Of a stretch of DNA of 13,470 bases, positions 7,357 through 13,470 are shown piece by piece (within the stretch, counting starts at the first letter, position 1; every line of letters starts with the position of its first letter). The notes under the pieces are model-generated. The model worked only from the letters and a program-made list of their open reading frames with translations. It did not search any database and was not told where the DNA came from. The position numbers and the translations under genes were made by a program. Origin of the DNA: Pseudomonadota bacterium (lineage in GTDB: Bacteria; Pseudomonadota; Alphaproteobacteria; Sphingomonadales; Sphingomonadaceae). The DNA lies in contig JARXKR010000035.1 in assembly GCA_030271565.1 (NCBI GenBank), positions 1 to 13,470 of the forward strand, read 5' to 3'.

Positions 7357-9087
7357 TCAGGCCGCGAGCAACTGCGAAGACCGCCGCACCAACCGCCCGG
7401 GCAAGGCCCCGGTGTGCTGCCCGTCACGGTAAGTCACCTGGCCAGAGACGATCGTCACCGCGATCCCGTCGGACTTCTGCTGCATCCGCTTGCCGCCCCC
7501 GGGCAGGTCATATTCGATCGTCGGCACGTGCAGCTTGAGCCCGGACAGGTCGATCACGTTGAGATCGGCCTTCATTCCCACGGCAATGCGGCCTCGGTCG
7601 GTCATCCCGATCAAGGCAGCAGGCTTGCTGGTGAGTTCGGCAATCGCCTGCGGCAAGGCAATGCGTTCCGCGTCCGAGGCATCGCGCGACCAGCGCTGGA
7701 GGTAGTAGGTCGGGAAACTTGCGTCACAAATCAGTCCGTAATGCGCCCCGCCGTCGGCCAGCGCCATCACGGTCGAGGCATGGCCCAGCATCTCGCGCAC
7801 TGCGTCGAGGTTGCCTTCGGTGTAGTTCGCGGCGGGCAGGTAAAACACGGCCTTGCCGTCATTGGCGAGCAGCGCGTCGTAGGCATAGGTGCCCAGATCG
7901 CGCTGCGCCGCTTTGGCCCGTTCATCGACCCGGTCTTCGCGGTCCGGTTCATAGTTGGGCGTATCATCCCACTGATAAGCGCCGCGAAATGCCCCGATCA
8001 GCATCAGCGTGGTCGGGTTGGTGTCTTCGGGCGCCTCGGCCAGCAACTGCGCACGGAATGCAGGATCGCGCATTTTCGCCACCCGCTCGTCCAGCGGCAG
8101 GTCGGCAATCGCCTTGTAGCTCGGGTGACTGCTGAAATGATGCAGGCTGAGGTCGAGCCCGAAAAACATCCCCACCGGGCGCGGCGCAACCTGGCCGCGG
8201 ATGGTGAGCCCATCGGCCGCCGCCTGGGTCAGCCCCGCGAGGTGATGGCGCCACCCCGCGCCGGCCTGCCCCGGCACTTCGAGCAGGGTGAACGAGACCG
8301 GCCGGCCGCTGTGTTCGGCAATCTTGCGCAGCAGCGGGAATTCATCCTCGGCGGGTTCGGCGGGTGCGGGGATCAGCTGGAACACCCCGCCCTGGGCATC
8401 TCCCAGCCCATCGGCGAGCGCGCACAGCTCATCGACATCCGAATAGAGGCTGGGGGCAAGATCGCCAGCGCGGGTGCGGTGCATCACGTTGCGCGAGGTG
8501 GTCACCCCGAAGGCCCCAGCGCGGATGCCCTCGGCCACCAGCCCGCGCATCTGCATCAGATCGTCCGCCGTCGGAGCCTCCTTCCGCACCGCGCGCTCGC
8601 CCATCACGTAAACCCGCAGCGCCGAATGCGGGACTTGCGCGGCGACATCGATATCAAGCTGCCGCTCGGCGAGCGCATCGAGATATTCGGGGAAGGTTTC
8701 CCAGTTCCACGGTAGGCCCTCGGTCATCACCACCTCGGGGATGTCCTCGACCCCCTCCATCAGCTTGACCAGATCGCCGCGCTGCTCGGGGCGGCACGGG
8801 GCGAACCCGACCCCGCAATTACCCATCACCACCGTGGTGACGCCGTGGCCCGAGCTTGGCACCAGCCGGTTGTCCCAGGTGACCTGGCCGTCATAATGCG
8901 TGTGGACGTCGACAAACCCCGGGGTGACGATTTTGCCCGCCGCGTCGATCACTTCGGCAGCCTCGCCGTCGACCACACCGATCGCAGCAATCAGCCCGTC
9001 TTTGATCGCGACATCGCCAACAAGCGGTTCGGCGCCGGTGCCATCATGGATCGTCCCGCCCCGGATGATCAGGTCATAGTTTGCCAT
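7357..9087 (-). CDS. amidohydrolase, N-acyl-D-amino-acid deacylase-like
   Basis: A 576-residue protein of the D-aminoacylase branch of the amidohydrolase superfamily. It opens with the small beta-sandwich strand DLIIRGGTIHDGTG, then the first metal motif TPGFVDVHTHYDGQ (His-62, His-64, Asp-66), and MGNCGVGFAP (Cys-91), which matches the bridging Cys of Alcaligenes D-aminoacylase. ADGGAHYG (Asp-445) supplies the late metal-binding Asp. The chain returns to the sandwich with 'GRIAVGMKADLNVID' and closes on an Arg/Leu/Ala tail. I cannot find the two His ligands that normally follow in the barrel (H220 and H250 in the Alcaligenes enzyme); the matching strands read SFTLLEV and RGQVAPRPVG. The usual reaction frees D-amino acids from N-acyl forms in the cytoplasm; the true substrate is unknown. 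GGAGAG just upstream fixes the ATG at 9087. It is transcribed away from the alpha/beta hydrolase gene and leads the minus-strand cluster. Confidence 0.85.
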   Translation of the reverse strand: MANYDLIIRGGTIHDGTGAEPLVGDVAIKDGLIAAIGVVDGEAAEVIDAAGKIVTPGFVDVHTHYDGQVTWDNRLVPSSGHGVTTVVMGNCGVGFAPCRPEQRGDLVKLMEGVEDIPEVVMTEGLPWNWETFPEYLDALAERQLDIDVAAQVPHSALRVYVMGERAVRKEAPTADDLMQMRGLVAEGIRAGAFGVTTSRNVMHRTRAGDLAPSLYSDVDELCALADGLGDAQGGVFQLIPAPAEPAEDEFPLLRKIAEHSGRPVSFTLLEVPGQAGAGWRHHLAGLTQAAADGLTIRGQVAPRPVGMFFGLDLSLHHFSSHPSYKAIADLPLDERVAKMRDPAFRAQLLAEAPEDTNPTTLMLIGAFRGAYQWDDTPNYEPDREDRVDERAKAAQRDLGTYAYDALLANDGKAVFYLPAANYTEGNLDAVREMLGHASTVMALADGGAHYGLICDASFPTYYLQRWSRDASDAERIALPQAIAELTSKPAALIGMTDRGRIAVGMKADLNVIDLSGLKLHVPTIEYDLPGGGKRMQQKSDGIAVTIVSGQVTYRDGQHTGALPGRLVRRSSQLLAA

Positions 9088-9092
9088 CGTCG

Positions 9093-9098
9093 CTCTCC
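9093..9098 (-). promoter_or_regulatory. Shine-Dalgarno of the deacylase gene
   Basis: GGAGAG on the minus strand, 5 bases before the ATG at 9087. It is the best ribosome binding site in the left half and decides the deacylase start over the upstream in-frame ATG at 9156. Confidence 0.7.
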
Positions 9099-9140
9099 AC
9101 GGGGGGCCTGCATTGTGCCTTGCGGCCATGGTTTCAGACC

Positions 9141-9153
9141 CCGTGCTGCACGG
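9141..9153. promoter_or_regulatory. 13-base perfect palindrome in the divergent intergenic region, possible operator
   Basis: CCGTGC-T-GCACGG, two perfect 6-base arms around one base, roughly in the middle of the 127-base region (9088-9214) between two divergent genes. The position suits an operator that could control one or both transcripts. I see no convincing -35/-10 pair on either strand here, no long hairpin and no leader peptide. A 7-base direct repeat TTGCGGC (9120-9126 and 9169-9175) flanks it but may be chance. Confidence 0.35.
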
Positions 9154-9201
9154 CAAGCTTCATTTTCTTTGCGGCTTGTGCATAGCTGTGGCGCATACCC
9201 G

Positions 9202-9206
9202 AGAGG
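9202..9206 (+). promoter_or_regulatory. Shine-Dalgarno of the alpha/beta hydrolase gene
   Basis: AGAGG, 8 bases before the ATG at 9215. It favours that start over the in-frame ATG at 9113, which would add a Cys-rich stretch with no resemblance to the domain. Confidence 0.6.
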
Positions 9207-9214
9207 CGGCCGCA

Positions 9215-10366
9215 ATGACCCAGATTCCGTTCGAACGCATTCCCTACCTGATCGTCTATGGCGAAGAGAGCGCGTTCAAGGACACTTATGCCGGGCAGAT
9301 CGGCAAGGTCGTGGTCGAGGCGATGCACCTCAAACCCGCCGTACCATCCGATAGCGTAGTCATATTCTCGCACCCGATCGGCGGCGGGGCGTGGCTGCCG
9401 CTGGTCACGGTGCTGGCAAAAATGGGTGTCCACACGATCTACTGCAACACCCGCTATCGGGGCAACGATACCGCGCTGATCATGGAGCGCGCGGTGATGG
9501 ATTTCGGCGCCTGCATCCGCCACGCGCGTGACAAGCTGGGCTATGACAAGGTCTATCTGGGCGGCTGGTCGGGCGGCGGGGCGCAGAGCCTGTTCTATCA
9601 GGCCGAGGCGCAGGATCCGCGCGTAACGCATACCCCGGCGGGCGATCCCTATGACCTGACCGCCGCGCAGTTCGTGCCCGCAGACGGGGTGCTGCTGCTC
9701 GCCGCGCACCTCTCACGCAACCTCACGCTGACCGAGTGGATGGACGCTTCGATCGAGGACGAGAGCCGGCCGTTTGCGCGCAATCCCAAGTGGAACCTCT
9801 ACGCCGCAGATGGCCCCAAGCCGCCCTATTCGGCCGACTTCCTCGCCGAATACCGCGCCCGGCAGATCGCGCGCAATCGGCGGATCACCGCATGGGTGCA
9901 GGACGAGCTGGCCGATTTGAAGACACAGGGGCTCGATCAGCACGAGCGTTGCTTCACCGTGCAGGGCACCATGGCCGACCCGCGCTGGCTCGATCCGCTG
10001 GTCGATCCCAACGATCGGCAGCCCAACCATTGCATGCTGGGCGATCCGTTCGTGGTCAACGATGGCCCTGTGGGTCTGGCGCGGTTCACCACGTTGCGGT
10101 CGTGGCTATCGCAATGGTCGTACGATCTGTCGAACGGTGACGGGCTCAAGTGCGCCGCGCGGATTTCGGGGCCAATGCTGGTGATCGAGAACAGCGCCGA
10201 CGATGCCTGCACCCCCAGCCACGCCGCGCGGTTGATGGCGGCGGCGGACAAGTGCAGCATCGACCACCACGTGATCCAGGGCGCGAACCACTACTATTTC
10301 GGACAAGCGCCGCAGGTGAATGAGGCGGCATCGCTGGTGCGCGACTGGATCGGGCGGCAGGGCTGA
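9215..10366 (+). CDS. alpha/beta hydrolase, substrate unknown
   Basis: A 383-residue serine hydrolase. The oxyanion-hole region is FSHPIGGGAW (residues 51-60), the nucleophile elbow GGWSGGG holds Ser-119, the acid is probably Asp-330 in ENSADDACTP (Asp-329 is possible), and the base is His-359 in GANHYYFG. About 210 residues separate Ser and Asp, so there is a large cap domain, rich in Trp, Arg and Asp. No signal peptide is seen, so it should act in the cytoplasm. The start at 9215 is supported by AGAGG. It leads the plus-strand cluster, with its stop 4 bases before the HMG-CoA lyase start. It could hydrolyse an ester or thioester that feeds the acid to the downstream CoA-transferase, but nothing in the sequence fixes the substrate. 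The closest named family is not clear to me. Confidence 0.85.
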   Translation: MTQIPFERIPYLIVYGEESAFKDTYAGQIGKVVVEAMHLKPAVPSDSVVIFSHPIGGGAWLPLVTVLAKMGVHTIYCNTRYRGNDTALIMERAVMDFGACIRHARDKLGYDKVYLGGWSGGGAQSLFYQAEAQDPRVTHTPAGDPYDLTAAQFVPADGVLLLAAHLSRNLTLTEWMDASIEDESRPFARNPKWNLYAADGPKPPYSADFLAEYRARQIARNRRITAWVQDELADLKTQGLDQHERCFTVQGTMADPRWLDPLVDPNDRQPNHCMLGDPFVVNDGPVGLARFTTLRSWLSQWSYDLSNGDGLKCAARISGPMLVIENSADDACTPSHAARLMAAADKCSIDHHVIQGANHYYFGQAPQVNEAASLVRDWIGRQG

Positions 10367-10370
10367 ATTG

Positions 10371-11279
10371 ATGACGCGCGCAATCGAAATCGTCGAAGTG
10401 GGCCCGCGCGACGGGCTGCAGAACGAGGCGCTGCTGGTCTCGACTGCGGACAAAGTGGAATTGATCCGCCGCTGTATTGCCACAGGCGCGCGGCGGATCG
10501 AGGTCGCGAGCTTCGTCAACCCGCGCAAGGTGCCGCAGATGGCCGATGCCGAGGCGGTGGTCGCAGCGCTCGGGCAGCCCGAAGGCGTGACCCGGATTGG
10601 GCTGGTGCTCAACCGGCGCGGGGCCGAGCGAGCGCTGGCGGCGGGGGTCGACCAGCTGGGCGCGGTGGCGGTTGCCTCCAGTGCGTTCGGGGTGCGCAAC
10701 CAGGGGCAGGATTCAGCGCAGTCGGTTTCAGAGGCCAGGGCGATCATCGCCATGGCACAAGCGGCCGGGCGCAGCGCGCAAGTAACGATTGCCACCGCGT
10801 TCGGCTGCCCGTTCGAGGGCGAGATCGATCCGGCCCGTGTGGTCGAGATGGCGCGTCAGTTGGCGGCGGCGGGACCCTGTGAGGTGGCGCTGGCCGACAC
10901 GATCGGGGTCGCGGTCCCTGCGCAAGTCACTGCGCTGGTCACTGCGGTGCGCGCGGCAATCGCGCCGCTGCCAGTGCGGGTGCACTTTCACGATACGCGG
11001 AATACCGGCGTAGCCAACGCCTGGGTCGCTGCCGAGGCGGGCGCGGTGACGGTCGACGCCGCGCTCGGCGGGCTCGGCGGGTGTCCGTTTGCGCCAGGCG
11101 CGGCGGGCAATGTCGCGACCGAGGATGTCGCCTACCTGTTCGCTCGCTCGGGGGTGGCAACCGGGCTCGATCCTGCCAAGCTGCTTGAGGCCTCGCACTG
11201 GCTTTCCGGGGTGATGGGCAAAGCACTGCCCGCCAGTCTTGCCAAGGCGGTGCCATTCCCGCCACAGGCTCATCTATGA
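10371..11279 (+). CDS. hydroxymethylglutaryl-CoA lyase
   Basis: A 302-residue TIM-barrel lyase that splits HMG-CoA into acetyl-CoA and acetoacetate, the last step of leucine breakdown and related routes. EVGPRDGLQNE near the start supplies Arg-13, Asp-14 and Gln-17; IEVASFV gives Glu-44; VHFHDTRNTG gives metal-binding His-205 and His-207; the family signature GGLGGCPFAPGAAGNVATED holds catalytic Cys-238, Asn-247 and Glu-251. Every one of these equals the human enzyme residue minus 28 (R41, D42, E72, H233, H235, C266, N275, E279), so the active site is complete. Related enzymes that cleave citramalyl-CoA share this fold, so the exact substrate is not settled. The start at 10371 follows CAGGG and lies 4 bases after the hydrolase stop. 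The stop overlaps the CoA-transferase start as ATGA, a sign of coupled translation. Confidence 0.92.
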   Translation: MTRAIEIVEVGPRDGLQNEALLVSTADKVELIRRCIATGARRIEVASFVNPRKVPQMADAEAVVAALGQPEGVTRIGLVLNRRGAERALAAGVDQLGAVAVASSAFGVRNQGQDSAQSVSEARAIIAMAQAAGRSAQVTIATAFGCPFEGEIDPARVVEMARQLAAAGPCEVALADTIGVAVPAQVTALVTAVRAAIAPLPVRVHFHDTRNTGVANAWVAAEAGAVTVDAALGGLGGCPFAPGAAGNVATEDVAYLFARSGVATGLDPAKLLEASHWLSGVMGKALPASLAKAVPFPPQAHL

Positions 11280-12472
11280 CCGACAATCCGAACACCGGCG
11301 CGCTGGCCGGGATCAAGGTGATCGAACTCGGCCAGTTGATCGCCGGGCCGTTCTGTGGGCAGTTGCTCGGTGACATGGGTGCCGACGTGATCAAGGTGGA
11401 GCCGCCCGGCGCGGGCGATCCGATGCGAACCTGGGGCAACGGGCCGCACAAGCTGTGGTGGCAGGTGATCGCGCGCAACAAGCGCGGGGTCAGCGCCAAC
11501 CTGCGCGTGCCGGAAGGGCAAGACCTGTTGCGCCGCCTGCTCGAAGGTGCCGACATCCTTATCGAGAACTTCAAGCCCGCCACCATGGAAAAATGGGGCC
11601 TCGGCCCCGCTGAATTGCACGCGCAGTTCCCGCGACTGATTATCGTGCGGATGTCGGGCTACGGCCAGACCGGGCCTTATTCAGGCCGTGCCGGTTACGG
11701 CGGGATTGGCGAAGCGATGGGCGGCTGGCGAGCGATCGTCGGCGATCCCGATCGGCCGCCGGCGCGGATGGGAGTGTCGATCGGCGACACGCTTGCGGCG
11801 ACTTACGGCTGCATGGGCGCGCTCGCCGCGCTGCATGCGCGGCAGGCCAGCGGCAAGGGTCAGGTGGTCGATTCCGCGCTCTACGAAGCCGTGCTGCAGG
11901 TGATGGAATCGGTCGTGCCCGAATATGCCGCGATGGGGCTGGTGCGGCAGCGTTCGGGCTCGATCCTGCCCGGGATCGCGCCCAGCAACGTCTATCCGTG
12001 CAGTGATGGCGAATACATGATCGGCGGCAACGGCGACACAGTGTTTGCGCGGCTGTGCGCTGCGATGGCCCGGCCCGAGCTGGCGGAAGACCCGCGTTAC
12101 GCTACCCACATCGCGCGCGGCGAACGCCAGACCGAGCTCGATGCGCTGATTGCGCGGTGGACTTGCACCAAGACCGTGGACGAGCTCGAAGCGCTGATGA
12201 TCGCGCATTCGGTTCCGGCCGGCCGGGTCTATCGCGGGCCCGAGATGCTGGCCGATCCGCATTTTGCCGCGCGCGAGGCGCTGGCCCGGGTGCCGCATCC
12301 TGACCTTGGCGAGGTGACGATGCAGGCACCGATGCCCAAGCTCTCGGCCAACCCCAGCCAGATCCGCCGCCCCGCGCCGCAACGGGTCGGCGAACATAAC
12401 GCCGAAGTCTATGGCGCGCTGGGACTCGACGCGGCGGCGCTGGCCGATTTGACGGCGCGCGGGATCATTTGA
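11276..12472 (+). CDS. class III (CaiB/BaiF) CoA-transferase
   Basis: A 398-residue formyl-CoA-transferase-like enzyme that moves CoA between carboxylic acids. The N-terminal nucleotide-binding half shows GIKVIELGQLIAGPF, LGDMGADVIKVEPP and LIENFKP. The catalytic Asp is Asp-171 in MGVSIGDTLAA, matching D169 of formyl-CoA transferase. GKGQVVDSALYEAVL follows, and the C-terminal half has 'SVPAGRVYRGPEMLADPHF', typical of the family. Length is normal. The family cannot be split by substrate by eye. Given the HMG-CoA lyase it overlaps by 4 bases, a succinyl-CoA:3-hydroxymethylglutarate transferase (the SUGCT type) is the natural guess; mesaconate or itaconate transferase is the alternative if the lyase acts on citramalyl-CoA. 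No Shine-Dalgarno of note precedes the ATG, so ribosomes probably carry over from the lyase gene. Confidence 0.9.
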   Translation: MTDNPNTGALAGIKVIELGQLIAGPFCGQLLGDMGADVIKVEPPGAGDPMRTWGNGPHKLWWQVIARNKRGVSANLRVPEGQDLLRRLLEGADILIENFKPATMEKWGLGPAELHAQFPRLIIVRMSGYGQTGPYSGRAGYGGIGEAMGGWRAIVGDPDRPPARMGVSIGDTLAATYGCMGALAALHARQASGKGQVVDSALYEAVLQVMESVVPEYAAMGLVRQRSGSILPGIAPSNVYPCSDGEYMIGGNGDTVFARLCAAMARPELAEDPRYATHIARGERQTELDALIARWTCTKTVDELEALMIAHSVPAGRVYRGPEMLADPHFAAREALARVPHPDLGEVTMQAPMPKLSANPSQIRRPAPQRVGEHNAEVYGALGLDAAALADLTARGII

Positions 12473-12505
12473 TAGCAATCGATTACAACCACGGGACGGA
12501 AGCGG

Positions 12506-13402
12506 ATGACTGACCAGCTGATCGGCGCCATTGAGGCAGGCGGGACCAAATTCGTCGCGGCAGTCGCGCGGCGCGACGGGACGATCGTCGCGGAAACCCG
12601 CATTCCGACCGAAACCCCGGCGACCTGCTTCCCCGCGCTGGGCACCTTCTTCCGGGACGCGGCCAAAGGGCATGGCACAATCGCCGCCTTCGGGATCGCC
12701 AGCTTCGGCCCGATCGACATCGACCCTGCCTCCCCCGCTTACGGTACCTTCACCACCACCCCCAAACCGGGCTGGTCGGGCGCGCGTTTTCAGGATGTGC
12801 TGGGCCAGTTCGGCGTCCCGATCGTGGTCGATACCGACGTCAACGGTGCTGCCTTAGGCGAATGGGAAAGCGGCGCAGGACGTGGCTGCACCACGCTCGC
12901 CTATACCACCATCGGCACCGGGGTTGGCTGCGGGGTGCTGCGCGGCGGCAAGTCGCTGATGGGCTTTTCGCATTACGAAGGCGGGCATATCGGCGTCGCG
13001 CATGACCACGCCGCCGATCCCTACGCCGGGTTCTGTCCGTTTCACGGCGATTGTCTCGAAGGACTGGCGGCCGGTCCCGCAATCAAGGCGCGCTGGGGGC
13101 AGAGCCTGACCGACCTTGGCAGCCCGCCCGACAAACTCGCGCTGATCGCCGACTATGTGGCTCAGCTGGCGGTCAACCTTGTCCTGCTGCACATGCCCGA
13201 CCGGCTGATTTTCGGCGGCGGGGTGATGAAGACACCGGGGCTGGTCGAGGCCCTGCGCGCGGCGACCGAACGGCGGCTGGCGGGCTATATCCAGGCTCCG
13301 CAGCTCGATCCCGGACTGGTCAAGTATATCGTGACGCCGGGCCTCGGTGATGAGGCCGGGATCACCGGCGCGATCGCGTTGGGGAGGCGCGCTTTAGGAT
13401 AG
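12506..13402 (+). CDS. ROK-family sugar kinase, probable zinc-containing fructokinase
   Basis: A 298-residue kinase. The phosphate-binding loop is GAIEAGGTKF (residues 7-16); GIASFGPIDID follows; the catalytic base is Asp-111 in VDTDVNGAALGEW; the second ATP motif is TTIGTGVGCG. A zinc site is built by His-161 (EGGHIGV) and CPFHGDCLEG (Cys-177, His-180, Cys-183), the arrangement of Bacillus YdhR fructokinase (H152, C168, H171, C174, all offset by 9). By family it phosphorylates fructose with ATP in the cytoplasm; mannose is also a substrate for some members. There is no N-terminal helix-turn-helix, so it is an enzyme, not a ROK repressor. GGGAC lies about 8 bases upstream of the ATG. A 33-base gap separates it from the CoA-transferase gene, so co-transcription is likely but the function looks unrelated. 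Its stop lies 2 bases from the stop of a converging gene. Confidence 0.88.
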   Translation: MTDQLIGAIEAGGTKFVAAVARRDGTIVAETRIPTETPATCFPALGTFFRDAAKGHGTIAAFGIASFGPIDIDPASPAYGTFTTTPKPGWSGARFQDVLGQFGVPIVVDTDVNGAALGEWESGAGRGCTTLAYTTIGTGVGCGVLRGGKSLMGFSHYEGGHIGVAHDHAADPYAGFCPFHGDCLEGLAAGPAIKARWGQSLTDLGSPPDKLALIADYVAQLAVNLVLLHMPDRLIFGGGVMKTPGLVEALRAATERRLAGYIQAPQLDPGLVKYIVTPGLGDEAGITGAIALGRRALG

Positions 13403-13404
13403 GT

Positions 13405-13470
13405 TTAATCGGCCCCTGCTTCCAACGCCAGCAAGGCAAAGGTCGCCAGCCAGTGCTCGCCCATGTAATC
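13405..13470 (-). CDS. C-terminal end of a converging gene, possibly DUF2891
   Basis: The window holds only the last 21 codons and a TAA stop of a minus-strand gene that enters from the right. The peptide DYMGEHWLATFALLALEAGAD has a conserved-looking HWLATFA core, which resembles the C-terminal end of DUF2891 proteins as I remember them; this is not a search result. Codon use is GC-rich and consistent with a real gene, and its stop meets the kinase stop with a 2-base gap, the usual layout of converging genes. Confidence 0.6.
   Translation of the reverse strand, partial: DYMGEHWLATFALLALEAGAD

Noticed and set aside
7318..8715. A 465-codon plus-strand frame opposite the deacylase.
   Set aside because: It mirrors a gene with clear metal motifs, the peptide shows no fold-like pattern, and it also crosses the deacylase/small-protein junction.
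12477..12484. AATCGATT palindrome between the CoA-transferase and kinase genes.
   Set aside because: Eight bases with no longer symmetry; too short to support an operator or terminator.
11681..12673. A 330-codon minus-strand frame opposite the CoA-transferase and kinase.
   Set aside because: It spans two supported genes and their intergenic gap on the other strand, with Arg/His-rich shadow composition.
13390..13440. A possible bidirectional terminator between the converging kinase and right-edge genes.
   Set aside because: Only two bases separate the stops and I find no stem-loop with a T-run there.

Overview
The window is GC-rich, densely coded chromosomal DNA. The protein style suggests an alphaproteobacterium, most likely a member of the Sphingomonadales: a TamA with a proline-rich N-terminal extension, a stand-alone short RNase H, a YdhR-type ROK kinase beside a DUF2891-like gene, and amidohydrolase and CoA-transferase catabolic genes. 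The order is inferred from gene content and sequence style, not from any search. I see no rRNA, tRNA, CRISPR array, insertion sequence, phage gene or attachment site, and no gene-free stretch over 300 bases.

Left half (1-9087, all minus strand). Transcription runs right to left through an amidohydrolase of the N-acyl-D-amino-acid deacylase type, a 66-residue putative zinc-binding protein, a type 1 RNase H-like protein, TamA, TamB, and the start of a small lipoprotein that leaves the window. Junctions are tight: 10 bases between deacylase and small protein, a 20-base overlap into the RNase H gene, then one real gap of 127 bases, then TGATG stop/start overlaps at both tamA-tamB and tamB-lipoprotein. 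TamA (outer-membrane Omp85 barrel) and TamB (inner-membrane-anchored periplasm-spanning protein) form the translocation and assembly module. The coupled lipoprotein is a candidate accessory of that module.

Centre (9088-9214). A 127-base divergent intergenic region carries Shine-Dalgarno sequences for both flanking genes and a perfect 13-base palindrome that could be an operator. No regulator gene is present in the window.

Right half (9215-13402, plus strand). An alpha/beta hydrolase, an HMG-CoA lyase, a class III (CaiB/BaiF) CoA-transferase and a ROK sugar kinase lie head to tail with gaps of 4, -4 and 33 bases. The hydrolase, CoA-transferase and lyase could together release, activate and cleave a branched 3-hydroxy diacid such as 3-hydroxy-3-methylglutarate, giving acetyl-CoA and acetoacetate. 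That pathway is inference; the individual family assignments for the lyase and transferase are strong. The ROK kinase looks like a zinc-containing fructokinase and may be a separate function. A converging gene fragment at the right edge ends two bases from the kinase stop.

No clearly unprecedented system is visible. The points most worth a second look are the TamAB-coupled lipoprotein, the duplicated linear motif in the TamA extension, the RNase H that lacks its fourth catalytic acid, the small putative zinc protein overlapping it, and the HMG-CoA lyase/CoA-transferase pair.
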